Part shown: positions 36,966-49,300 of the stretch, piece after piece
How positions within the stretch are numbered: the first letter of the stretch is position 1
Layout of the letters: each line of letters opens with the position of its first letter
NCBI GenBank assembly: GCA_903813345.2
Contig: CAIIXF020000001.1
Coordinates: forward strand, 56,809,885-56,873,884
Source of the DNA: Owenia fusiformis
Lineage: Eukaryota; Annelida; Polychaeta; Sabellida; Oweniidae
DNA: 64,000 bases
Direction of reading: 5' to 3'
Program-made: the position numbers and the translations under genes
The notes under the pieces: generated by a model
What the model was told of the DNA's origin: nothing
What the model saw: the letters and a program-made list of their open reading frames with translations, nothing else
Database searches by the model: none

Positions 36966-38550
36966 TTTAGTCACCGTTATTCTTCTGCAGGAATTTATTT
37001 GTTGTGGTCCGAAGTTATTAAAAACGATTCCGACCGTGCACGATGAAAAATAATTTCTTTAAAAAAAACTTTTTACCACATTTACACTAAAGACTTCTAT
37101 TAAATACCAACTAGTCTTTCATACCGATTTAAACATTTATCTATTCAAGAATATGCGTCTCTGCTTTGTTTTATTCAAAAAGTATTTACTTTGAACAAAA
37201 GTTTTCTGATGGTGCAATACAGACATTGACCTCTTAAGCATTAGAATGTTTCATTGCATACCCGTTTAAAATATTTTAAAAATCAAATTAAACCCACTCT
37301 GCATTCTTCGATAACCAAATATCAACGTTCGAACACTGAACCATGTTGGTAGTGCAAAGTACCGTTGATCGCTCTCGTGTGCCCATCAGGATGTTTCCCA
37401 TACTACTGCAGCTAAGCCTTGGGCCTAGTGCTCTACAACCACACTCTCTCCACCTAATGCCCCTAATGACAGGCTAACTGTCATTTCTAGCTACCACTCT
37501 GTGATTGATATTTGTCTCAGGGCAATTTAAAGTTCATTTCTCTTCGGGATTTCTAACTTTTAGTTTTTGAACATGTTTGTATATATGCAAAACTCAGCGC
37601 TGCAATCGTTGTTTGTAGTTTATTTGAATTATTATTTGCATTGGTTTTATTATTAGTAGGTTTTTTCCAGAGATTTAATTTTAGACGTAGTTGAATGGGC
37701 AGAGGCGGAGATAAAAGATGACACTCAGTTGCGATCCAACATTAACTTAAATCAATGTATTCTTTACCGATCTCAAATCTTCAAAAAAATATAATATCTT
37801 ATCAAATGGTGAAGTTATTTTGTGTACAAAATGCGTTCCTTTTCCAAATAATAAATGTGCAGATCCACATTTATAGAAAAATGAACATTTATTTTGTAAG
37901 TGTTTTCCTTTGGCTTTTTATTATAAATAATCGGTGAATTCAAAAATAATCAAACCATGTCCAGTTACTGAGTTAAGAGATTGCACAATGGAAACTATCG
38001 CGACTGACTTGTTGCTTTGCATTCAAATCTCGGTAGCAAAAATTCCCATGAAAATCTCTAAGTAAAGAACAACTGTGACAGATCTATGGAGTATTTAGTG
38101 ATGTATAATTGGGACACAGTGGCATTTTGTGTAAACTAGGCCAGAGTAGAGAACTCCTGTTGCATGGAGTTACTCACACATAGAACATCAACAATTAGTT
38201 ACATCTGTACATAGATGATTGTTACAGTTTCAAAAACATCATTAGTGATCGAGTTTGTGAACTGTATACTTGATGGAGATAACTTTGTGACGGTGACACC
38301 TGAGAAGTAATTTTAACTTTTGGTTTAATTAATGAAATAATTACAAATAATTAGTGTTCTCATTACGCATGCGCACTGCGATGATTGAGCTAGGAAGTAA
38401 AGAATCCTCGCGGCAAGAACATAAAAGTCGTAAATTCCTAAATTACTCTAGCACTTTCACAAACATAGCGTTCACAGTCAAAGGAAAGTTTCAGTTTTAT
38501 TGTTTTAGAATTTTTTATCGCCGTTTAAACTAGTAATCAAACAAAGAATT
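36966..38550 (+). other. Hox 5' flank and putative promoter
   Basis: AT-rich. Within 200 bases of the Hox ATG are CGCATGCGCAC (38367-38377, NRF1-like) and ATAAAAG (38422-38428, weak TATA-like). These are motif matches only. No exon is seen between 36966 and 38550. Confidence 0.3.
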
Positions 38551-41500
38551 ATGAGTATGAATTTAAATATGAGCTCAACTTTGCTAGGAAACGCATGGGG
38601 AACGTTATCACCTAGTTACCGAGAGGACGTTGCTACGACAACTGCATTGCAACCTGTCTCAGTGGGGAACTTATCGCCCTACTCATACAACACAAGCCCA
38701 AATGGATATATCAAAGAGCCCAGTTATCAAACTACAACGCTAGCTCCATTGTCTCCCGTTCAAAGCACTGACTATGCTCCAGAGAGCCCTCGGGCTAGTC
38801 CCATACCACAGGGAAACACGGACTATCCAACCAAAATCGTCTTGGACAATGTCCCTATGGACACTTATAAACTCTCTCAACAGAGTGGGAATTATCACTA
38901 CCAGGCGGCGTATTATCCCTACAACACTGACCAGGTAGATACCGGGTACCCGTCACCACCTGCCACCCTCCAGCAATGCGTCCCCAACAGTTGCATGTAC
39001 TCATATAGGGGGGTAGGTGACAGTGGTGCCACCTCATGGCGGGTATCTATGCCCCAATCAGAAGTGACTTCTACAACTCAGTTGGGCATCTCAAGCTCAG
39101 CGTATACCGGCGCATATACCAGCTCGTATACCAACTCATATGGAACACAGGGTTATGTTGTAAAAAGTAAGTAGTTAGATACTGAAGTATAGTTTGTGTT
39201 GGTCGTTCTTTTGATCGCTGTCTAATATTAAATACGTTTTTCAAATGATTCAGGGCCGTCAGCTGGGGTTCAAAGTCTGGAAGGTTCTTTCACGTTTAAC
39301 TATTTGGTAAAGGACTAATTTTTACTGAACATAATAAAAAAACAGATTGATTTAAACACCAGCTAATAAGTTAAGGGAATTTAAGTGAGTTTGAAAACTT
39401 CATTTATAATTCAGGAACACTTTCCATTGGAGTATTGGAAATATTGATAATCACACGAAAAAATAATACATCAACAAACCTCGTCCCCATGCATACTGTG
39501 GAATCAAATAAAGCATTTCTGTTCAATCAGTAACATATTTTGCGAGTGAAATAAACGTCTCGTTTCATAGTCTTTCCATTCATTGAAGAAGGGATGGATG
39601 TCATTTAAATTAATTTTCCCTCATCACATTCAGGGGCGTAGCCAGCTTTCAGTCAGGGGGGGGTGCGATCGCCGAAAAATTTTCAGTTTTCGGTCAGGGG
39701 GGGGTGCGATTTTGCCATAAGCAACACAAAAAATTAAGATTTCTTTTGAATTTTACAAAAATTGATGCAACTTCCTTCAAAATTGAGCTAGAAGCTTCAA
39801 ATAAAAAGCATTTTAAAGCTCTTTTCTACCTCTATCCAATGGTCATATTTTCAAAGGTTATGGGGGGGGGTGCGATCGCACCCATCGCACCCCCCCCCCC
39901 CTGGCTACGCCCATGACATTGCTTTAAAATATTTCCTTTGTATAGATTGTACTGACTGAAATCTTGACTTCCTGATCATTGAATTCTGCTTGGTAGCCAA
40001 AAACCATCTAACAGTTTGGGGAGATTCCCTTTAACCGGTGCCATTTTATCCAATATTGTGCGGACGTTATTATCTCTTTAAATACTAGTATAAATATTTT
40101 CCAGCTACATTATTTGATATATAATTGTTGAAGTATAATCAAAAGTCAAAAATCATTGTGACATCTTTCACCTTGTTTCCATCCAAAGCATAATTTGCAC
40201 CATTTGATTACACAATTAAAGTAAAATGTTAAGATATAAATAGGCTATACGAGCCTATTCGTATATTTTTTATTTTGTTTTTTTTATGCAAAATTCACAG
40301 ATTTTGATAACATTTACCCATAGGATGCAGCAATCAATTATTCTATTGGTCCTTTTTACAATGTAGCTTTGACGTTATGTAACAGTTGTAGTTCCTCCCC
40401 ATTAACTGGTACCACCAGATGAGGTGTATCTTGGTCGAGACATTACTGTATATATGTCCACTGAACATAATTGAACCGATGAAGGGTTTTGGTCAAGAAA
40501 ATAAGCAAAGTACTATCGAGTCCTTGAGAAGGTTGAAAATACATGGTTGGTTTCAATGTGTTATGGGGGTCGATCAAGCGCTTTGCGGATCTTGCTACTA
40601 TACCATGTACCATAAATGATCAAGAGATCTCGTAGATTCACACGAGAACATTTTGTGCTGCTGATTCAACAGAATCATTTTCTCTCTTCGCTTGTTGTCT
40701 TTTGACACTTTTCAAAATTATTTCAGATTGCACTGAACATCAACCCGTGCGTCTCTCTGATAATCGAATGTAGGATGTCAAACGCTACTTTTATGTGAGG
40801 CATGACTTATATCAGTGTAAAATCGTATTCGAAAAGACTTATCTCGAAAATTGAATATTTGCATTCATACACCTATAATGTCATGTCCAGAAACTCACGA
40901 TGTGTTATTTATCCCATTTTAGGAATAATTACAGAAGTGATTATCCATCATATATCCATATTTTTTAAATCCATACATTACGAAAAAATTATCGCCAAAT
41001 AAAACATATGGCCGTAATTTGTCCACATTGTCTATAAATGCAGTCATAATCCATTCTTCTCATGCTCCTTTCATTCAATAATTTAAAATCACCGATGAAG
41101 ATTATTTAAGTTCAGTTGCAAAAATAATGAATAAAAAATAATTATTCTATTTTTTGATTGGAAACTTTAAAACAGACAAATAAAGTATTACAAAAACCAA
41201 AACAAATCGTAGTAAAATTGACCTTGTACGACTGGACTAATTATGGCTATAATAAGTTTATGGTCGACTATAAAACGCCTAATGAGTGTTTAATACTGGT
41301 TTTTCTCAACATTTACGAGGCTTTAGCTATCAAGAGTAATAAATGTGATTTTTCTCTTGCTTTTGCATCTTGCCGCTTGACGGTATAGTGGTTGTCTTTG
41401 GCAAAAACAAGTTCTCCCTGTACAACGCCATTTTCAGATTATATAAATTAAAGAATTTCACATTTAGTAGTGCTTTAAATGATGCTTGGTATCCAGTCAG

Positions 41501-43009
41501 AAAACAACACGATTTTCAAATAAAATGATTGTTGTACTGGTTTCACTGGGTAAAATAATGTAATGAACGCCAACATAAATCAAAAGCTGTGAACAGACGA
41601 AGAAGGAAGTGATCAACGACACAATGTAAAATGTACATATATACATGCAGTAAAACTGTGCAAGTGAAATGCATATTTGCTTCCTAAAAAGAGTGGTACA
41701 CTGGATGGTTGTTTTATTATTATGGAGGTTCACTTTTAATGGGCAACTTGACTTGAAAGGTGTTCCACTTATGGAGGTGTTCCACTACACAGATTTTACT
41801 TTACTAAGCTTAATGGACAGAGCTTATATGATCAAATGAGGAGAAAACATAATTGCCAATGCATTCAATCGATTCCTTTATGAATATTTATTTACTCTTG
41901 AAAAGTATAATCATAAGAAACTTAATAAAGGTCGTTCTGTTACAGTGATCCGATTTGGTTGTTTCAAATATACTTCAAGTATTTGAATAGTGTGTCACCT
42001 TTTTGAAGCTATTTGCATTAGAGATCAGGTGAAAAATTAGTTTCAATTTAAAAATGTAAAAATATTATGACAATAATTAAGATAATCTCCTTGTTGAGCA
42101 AACGTTTTTCCTGAGGGAGCAATTCATCATTCGACAACAGTGACATCCTGACAGGCAGGATTTATCATAAATGTTAGTAATCTTGTTTGGCCACAGGCTC
42201 GTCTTGCAAACCAATTACTTTTTAAAGTTTAAGAAACTTGTAAAAGCAATGCTATTCGCATGATACATTGGTAAACAAGTGCGTCATTGTCTAAAAATTT
42301 CACTTGGTTATCCGCTATAATATATGTTTTTAGATTTCATATACACTACAACTAACCATATGGTTGCTCATAATTGCAGAGGCTTAAAATAAGTCTATGT
42401 CGCTGTTTCTCATGTGAAAGACGAATGATTTTCGTTATCTAAAAATAAAATGCGAGTCTCATATGTGAAACAAATTCGAATTTTCAAGGACCAAAACCTT
42501 GAAGGAGGTATACATTTAACCGTACGTTGTTTGTACTTCTATAAAACTTACAAATACAATTTACGCGTAATGTGGGTACCTTTATGGATTTCATTTCATT
42601 TTGGTCCTATTGAATTATAGTCCCTCTCACCATTGATATATGAATATAAATGTGAAGATTTACAAGAATGGGTGTTGGTGTTGTTCGATGTTATGTTGCG
42701 TTTCTTTCTTTCATTAACGCTAGTGCACCTTTTGCAGGTTTATCAGAGCCCCCGAAGCTGCCGCCACCGATTCTACCCACATTTCTCCACCTGCGAAAGA
42801 AGAGGAAGCCGTACACAAAACACCAAATAGGGGAGTTGGAGAAGGAGTATAATAGCAATACATACATTCCGAAACCCAAACGCTGGGAACTATCACAAAA
42901 ACTTAACCTCACTGAAAGACAAGTGAAAATCTGGTTCCAGAATAGGAGAATGAAAGAAAAGAAAATGGACGGAAAGCCTTGTGGTATGGACATGATGGAC
43001 AGCCCATGA
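38551..43009 (+). CDS. Hox11/13-like: Posterior-class Hox transcription factor (Hox11/13-like), two exons
   Basis: Exon 1 is 38551-39166 and exon 2 is 42738-43009. The donor A|GTAAGT and acceptor TTTGCAG|GT join in phase 1, giving 295 residues. The homeodomain (residues 225-284, DNA 42794-42973) starts [11 protein letters not shown] and has all helix-3 contacts: W48, F49, Q50, N51, R53. It is followed by only 11 residues, ending at the stop, as in posterior Hox genes. Helix 3 [18 protein letters not shown] is closest to vertebrate Hox11 as I recall it. The YPWM hexapeptide of anterior and central Hox proteins is absent. Exon 1 is a Ser/Thr/Tyr/Pro-rich activation-type region. It should bind DNA in the nucleus and pattern the posterior axis. 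No other Hox gene lies in the window. The assignment among Hox11/13 a, b or c needs a tree. Confidence 0.9.
39167..42737 (+). other. Hox intron
   Basis: A 3.57-kb intron between the Hox exons. Apart from the MITE at 39634-39912 it is AT-rich and stop-dense. Frames at 40419, 40802 and 41158 have no domain or splice support. Confidence 0.7.
39634..39912. mobile_element. MITE with GGGCGTAGCCAG terminal inverted repeats in the Hox intron
   Basis: The left end GGGGCGTAGCCAG and right end CTGGCTACGCCC flank about 280 bp with G runs (39656, 39861) and C runs (39889-39900) and TGCGATCGC patches. Same family as 18078-18284. Confidence 0.65.
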
Positions 43010-43780
43010 AAATTAGTGTCTATGGCCATGGGTTATTTGGTGCAGTAGTTCAGTTAATTTATAAAGATGACATTCCATTAAATTTCATCCTCAAGATCAC
43101 GCTAGACTCCGGACAAATTTCTTTTTTCTGAGAGGGAGAATCTGTTAGTTTTGCATTTGTAGGATAGAAAAATTTAAATCCATTATTTTCGATAAGACAT
43201 TTATGACTTTGAAGAGATGTACATGTATGTCCGTGTACTCGTATCATTCCAGGTTTACTCATTCGTTTGTTTAGTCAATTCAACACGTATTATATATTCT
43301 TCAGTTGAACTATAGATATGTGGGCTCACCATTCGCCATCGTATGGCTAATTTTGGATATTCATTTTTTAATTTAGTGTGATGGGGGATATCTTTTTCTA
43401 AACTATTTGTTTTGCCCTCAGTATCAATACCATGCCATGTCGTCTGCCCCTAAGTATTCACACGGTGGCGAAAGTTGAGCCCACACGGCCTAATAAAGTG
43501 TGGCAGCTACATAAGACATGTGTGTTTATATGTTTGATCATTTAGGCCTACGCGCAAAAATGTAGTCGGATTATGGCATACCTTATCACTCTAAAAAGTG
43601 TTTACTAAATTACTGAATCACTGTTAATTTGGAAATACATGACCTCATTTGAAGAGCTTGAAAATAGGGTTGTAAATGTATAATATTATTTCACATTCTG
43701 ATACTCATCACATCTTTCTCTTTACCAAGCAACAGTTTCTGAAAAAGAACTGGTAGAGGGCTGTGATGCCTCATTTCAAT

Positions 43781-44186
43781 TGTAAATATGTACTACAATT
43801 AACTTGGAAGTCCTAGTGTGATAATAATGTAAATGCTAGTCTCTGATCGGATTGCTGTATTTGAGAGTTAGTCTGCCAACTATTAAATACAAGCATAGTG
43901 GGAGCGTTAATGCCCACTTTACACATCTGCTGCTGTCTCCATTTAAATTCATGTGTATATATTAATTGAAGTTTTGTAAATAGGTTAAAAGTAGATGCAT
44001 TGCTGCTGTATGGATTATTGCTAGACTTTGAAAATACTTATATCAAACTATATAATTCCTTTACTTTTCTGTCTCAATAACATTTGTATTTTCAGAATTC
44101 AAGTAAAATATATTCTGTCTTCGGAGGGTCTGTCTCAATTAATTGTAAATACTAATAATATGAATTAATTCCTGAATGTGTAAATA
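43781..44186 (+). promoter_or_regulatory. Cluster of five Pumilio-type TGTANATA motifs downstream of Hox
   Basis: TGTAAATA at 43781, 43975, 44144 and 44179 and TGTATATA at 43954 fit the PUF consensus UGUANAUA. They fall in the probable 3' untranslated region of the Hox gene. An AATAAA near 43490 could end the transcript earlier; an ATTAAA near 44413 would include all five. Confidence 0.4.
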
Positions 44187-44430
44187 ATATATAGATAACA
44201 TGTCAGGTTATTTGTTTAAAATGTAATATTTAATCCATTTTGTAACTTTAAGAGATGTCTTGAGCCTGCTGTGCCTCGGCACATACTGTACTGACATCTG
44301 TATAAATTACCCTCTCTGTAGCGAACACCTACCAACAATGAACGTTTTTCTCGGCAAAAAATGTTCAATATACACTTTAAAACAACAAATACAGAACAGG
44401 TCGTTCAATAATTAAAGCTAATTGAACTTT

Positions 44431-45185
44431 TATTTTGCAATACCAAATTTACACAGGATTAGCATTATAGATTTCACTTACCATCATCCTGAAAATTTCA
44501 GCGGAGCAATCGTAACTCCACAAAATATAAGAATGGTTGGTGAAATGTATCATCCTACTTCAGTGGGCTTAGATATCGCAAGATAAAGGTCTTATAGCAA
44601 ATTTAGCTCTACTTATTGAAATAATATAAATGAAAGACCTTTGGTACCTATAAATGGTGTTTCACTTGTGAGGTGTTCCACGACGGTGGTTCATTTAACA
44701 TTAAGTTAATTGGTAACATGAGAGTGTTTCATTTGATGAGGTGGTTCATTTTATCTTTTTTATTACAATTTATAAAATACTGTTAAAGATCACATTGCCT
44801 CACAATTGCCAACGTTTCAAAAACATATGCAGAGGCAATGTTTTATAAGTGTAAATACTCAATTGATAAAGTCCATATTTGTAAGTTGTAAAAGATATAT
44901 ATCCATTGAAACATAATTATCAGCATTGAAGTAAGAATGTTCACTTCATGAAATAAGTCATATCATATACTTCAAGGTATTTTACTAATATTATAATTAT
45001 GTATAATAACATGTATCAATTAGTACATGTATATATATATATACTGTATAAACAAACAGCCAAAGAATTGCAATGTACAATCATTTATATACAAAGAATA
45101 TTTGTATCAATCATGAAAATATTTATGAATAAATCTAAAACAAAAAATAAATGTATTTCTAATTTTTTATCTCTCGTTTACCCCC
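44431..45185. other. No gene seen
   Basis: AT-rich interval between the Hox 3' flank and the TIR element at 45186. It has a short TA repeat near 45030. No supported feature. Confidence 0.5.
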
Positions 45186-45585
45186 CTATCACACCAAACT
45201 AGTTCTTACCCGTTCTTGCCAGTCCTACGAAAACTTCGTAAAACGGGCTCAATCTGGCTGTGGTCGGGAAATATGTCTAAAATAATTAGCTTCTTCGTTC
45301 TTAAACAGTCTTCAATACGTCCATCTCGTTCGCAGTTCGTCCAGGTCGCATCACGTCGATGTGCAACGTCGTAGAACTTGTCCCTAAGTCTAGAAGGTCA
45401 ACATGACCTGATTACAGAACGGCATGGTCGCCATCTAATTCAAAATTCTAAAATCACATTCCCATCTAAGAACGTTCATAAAGTTTGTAAATAGACCTTA
45501 GAAAGTTGCAGCTACGTTCATTCCGTTCGCACACAGTTTACAACCAGTTTTGAAGAACGCAGTGGCAACTTGTTTGGTGTGATAG
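45186..45585. mobile_element. 400-bp element with CTATCACACCAAAC TIRs
   Basis: The left end CTATCACACCAAACTAGTT and reverse-complement right end CTATCACACCAAACAAGTT differ at one position. The interior is unusual: short ACGTTC/ACGTCC/CTCGTTCG words recur every 10-20 bases. No coding frame. Related partial copies: 45596-45904 and 32213-32600. Confidence 0.7.
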
Positions 45586-45595
45586 CTATATTTTT

Positions 45596-45904
45596 GCTAA
45601 CTCGTTCATAAGCAGTGTTAAATACGTTCTTAATCAGTTTAAACCCGTTTGCAATTAGTTCTACCTCGTTCGCAACACGTCCTCAGACAGTTCAACTCGT
45701 TGTTAAAACGTCCCTAGTAGGATCGAAGTACGACGGTTCCGTTCGTAGTACGTTCAGCTCGTCTTAAGTACGTTGTCACTCGTTCTAATTGTAGAACGTG
45801 ACGACCACGAGAATATTTTGAGCATTGTCTAAGTTCTAGAGGACCTACCCGTTCGAGTACGTTCGATGAAGTTTGTAAATAGATCCCAAACGGTTCTTAG
45901 TAGG
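45596..45904. mobile_element. Partial copy of the CTATCACACCAAAC element
   Basis: Homologous to 32213-32560: CATAAGCAGT, TACGTTCTTAATCAGTTT, ACCTCGTTCGCAACACGTCC and CAGTTCAACTCGTT. Lacks terminal repeats and runs straight into the 73-bp satellite. Confidence 0.55.
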
Positions 45905-46343
45905 TTCATAGGCAAAGCCCCTAATCAGCCCAAAAAGATCAATATGGCAGCTTAAAACCATCATTTTACTCACAGAAGTTCATAGGTGAAGCCCCTAATC
46001 AGCCGACAAAGATCAATATGACAGCTAAGAACCATCATTTACATACAGAGGTTCATAGGCAAAGCCACTATTTAACCCACAAAGATCAATATGGCAGCTT
46101 AGAACCACCATGTTACTCACAGGGTTCATAGGCAAAGCCACTATTTAACCCACAAAGATCAATATGGCAGCTTAGAACCACCATGTTACTCACAGGGTTC
46201 ATAGGCAAAGCCACTATTTAACCCACAAAGATCAATATGGCAGCTTAGAACCACCATGTTACTCACAGGGTTCATAGGCAAAGCCACTATTTAACCCACA
46301 AAGATCAATATGGCAGCTTAGAACCATCATGTTACTCAGAAGG
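45905..46343. repeat. 73-bp tandem repeat, six copies, at the WDR83 3' end
   Basis: TTCATAGGCAAAGCC starts at 45905, 45979, 46052, 46125, 46198 and 46271, and a seventh partial TTCATA at 46344. The last three copies are almost identical. The array ends 37 bases beyond the WDR83 stop codon, so it probably lies in or next to the 3' untranslated region. Confidence 0.85.
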
Positions 46344-46380
46344 TTCATACACCTTCAATATCCTCTAGTAAAGAAGACCT

Positions 46381-49300
46381 TCAAGTTTTTTCAGTGTTTT
46401 CCATTGTAACAAACGGTCTATCTTTGGAGCACCATATATAGATCTTCCCCTCACTTGCAGTTACAAGAACTGTCTCTTCAGGATGATAGGTCAATGAATG
46501 CACTGTTGCTTTACCATGTGGGAGCTTCTTGGTTACTTTAGCCTGGAACAGAGCAGTCAGTATTACATTACATTATTTACTTTTGAGAGATTTAAAGTAA
46601 ATGTTCAATTCAATAAATCTTGAATTCCTTGCTTAATCATTGTCTATCATTCTAAATTCATGTATTAACTTAAGTACTGTGCGAATATCTATAGGTACAT
46701 GTACAATCTACATTTATTTTTGTTAATAATGGATTGCATCTTTCATGTAGAAAAAATGAGAAAAACAGAAGTTCCATGTTTGGATATTTAATTCAGTAAG
46801 AAATGAAGAAGGATAACTACGACCTATCTTAGGAGAATTAAAGCTAAAATTTGTTTTACATATAGGCCTACCTCTAATAAATCCCAAATAAAAACGTTCC
46901 CATCTCCAGATCCACTCAGCACATATGTATCATTGCTACTTAGGCAACTGTCTATCTTATAACTGGTGTTTTTATGTCCTGTGAACTCATTAAGCATCTC
47001 TCCAGTGTCTTTATCAAGGAGTTTGATACAATTGTCCAGGGTACTAGCCAATGTACATTGTCCATCTTGGGTAAAGTTCACACAGGTCACAGTTGCTGAA
47101 ATAAGACAAAGTTTCATGTACAGTATATAATTGGTTATAAAATAACACAAAGTTATATTCGAAGCGACAACTTTATCAAATGGGTATGGTAATTTTGCCT
47201 GGAATCAATTAGCATTATGTTACCCTAGTAACCATTACTTTTGCGATTTTTGACCAATATTTTTTAAACTTTATGTGTCTTGTCACAAAACATGAAACTA
47301 CACTGTATGTCGGAATTATATATGTAATGTTAAATAACAGTTCTTTTTTTTTTTTTTTTTTTTCTCAATATACATTTTCACTACACAAGGATACAAGGAT
47401 ACAAGTGATTTGCTGTAAGCCGTTTTTACAAATGAAATAGAAATACAAAGAATACCAAATTCGACACACAGACCCATTCCACTCACACGACATTCATTCA
47501 TATCATGCATACCACACACATACAATCACTCATCAAAAATATTTTCCAGTCTGAGACCTTCGTTTAAATAGGCTTGAAATCCAACACAAGTCAGTGGCAT
47601 GTTGGAATAATAAGCTCTATGAACATAGTATTTTAATATCAAAACGGAAAAGTTAAACTTTCTAAAATGTTTCCTATCGAAATACCCAACAATGACGTGT
47701 TGCTCATTTAAGTGTATATCCTTTTCTCTCCATTGATCTCCGAAATATTTTAAAAGACTTTTGATGTTCTTGCACTCCCAAAAACGGTGGACAATCGTCT
47801 CTTTTTGGCCGCAAAAATCACATTTATCATTCGTACGTATACCAACAAGTTTAAGGTACAAATTTGAGGCATAAATATTATTAATAATCTTATACTGTAA
47901 TTCCCAAAAAGCGTGGTTTTTGGTTATGTCATATACCATTGAACACATATCTCGAGCGTTAACATTATATTTGCAACATAAGCGCTTAACGCTTATTGAT
48001 TCAGAAAAACATTGTTGGTTGATGTACAATTGAATCATTTTTGTATTCAAATTTTTGATGTGGACCGTTTTGTTACCAATAAAAAACTCTTCGATGCTTT
48101 CAGTATATTCGGTTTCACACTTCGCTTTCGGATCGCTTTTTAAAATTGATTTCCATTTCTTTGGAATGGAAGATATTAGGCTAATGTAGTCTAAAAAGTT
48201 TATATCCACCTGGAACTTGTATTTAAAATCATTCAGTTCCATAAAACTACCATTCCCATTTAGTAAATCATTTATTTGAACAACCCCCATTTCGAAAAGG
48301 CTTTTTTGAAATATCTGTTTACCCTCCCTAAGTATGTATTTATTATGCCATAGTATCTCGCTCTTTACCTCAGAACTGTTTTTTGGTTCCTCCGTCTCAC
48401 TTACCGTTGAATAATATGAAAGAGCATTCATATAGAAATCGGGGATTTTTTGTTTAAATAGGCGTACATCATATCTACATTGCAGAAGTAGATTAAGACC
48501 GCCAAAATGTTCAAAATATATTCGCGGAATCACTTTCCAGTGGCTAAGTTGGTCATCAAGGAATCGTTTAAGCCACATAATTTTTAGTGCTTTTTCCATC
48601 GATGTCATGTTCACCATACGAATGCCCCCCTGATCATAAGATCCGACCACAGTATTTCGCTTTATTTTATCCCGTTTCCCTTTCCACAAAAAATTATAAA
48701 TCAAAGTATTCACCTTTGAAATGATGCTGTCGGGCGTAACAGTCATGGACATAGAATACACGATCTGTGAAACTGCAAGGGATTTGATTATCATAATACG
48801 ACCGTAAATGGTGAGATTTCGCTTACCCCAGAGGTTCAGAATCCTCTTCAACGATTCTATTTTCCGGTCAAAATTTATCGCCTTATTATGCTCTGGATCG
48901 TATGATACACTGATGCCTAAAAACTTACTTGGCCTCTTTACCCAAATACAGCCCCCAATATTCGGATTTACACCATCATGGTTGGCACCAACACTAAAAC
49001 ATTCGGTTTTTTCCTTATTGATTTTTAGGCCCGATAATTGATAAAAATTTTCGAAAATGCTTAAGGCAGCTTCAAGGGAATTTGCATCTTTGAGTATTAG
49101 AGACGTGTCATCGGCATACATAATCAATTTCTGAGTGTGGCCATTTAGATCGATTCCTTTCACATTTTCATCTTGCCTGATCTTAAGGGCAAGTACCTCA
49201 ATACATATAACAAAAAGGGAGCAACTTAACGGATCTCCTTGACGGACACCCCTATGTACTTTAAACCACCCAGTAGAATGCCCGTTGTTCAATACGCAGC

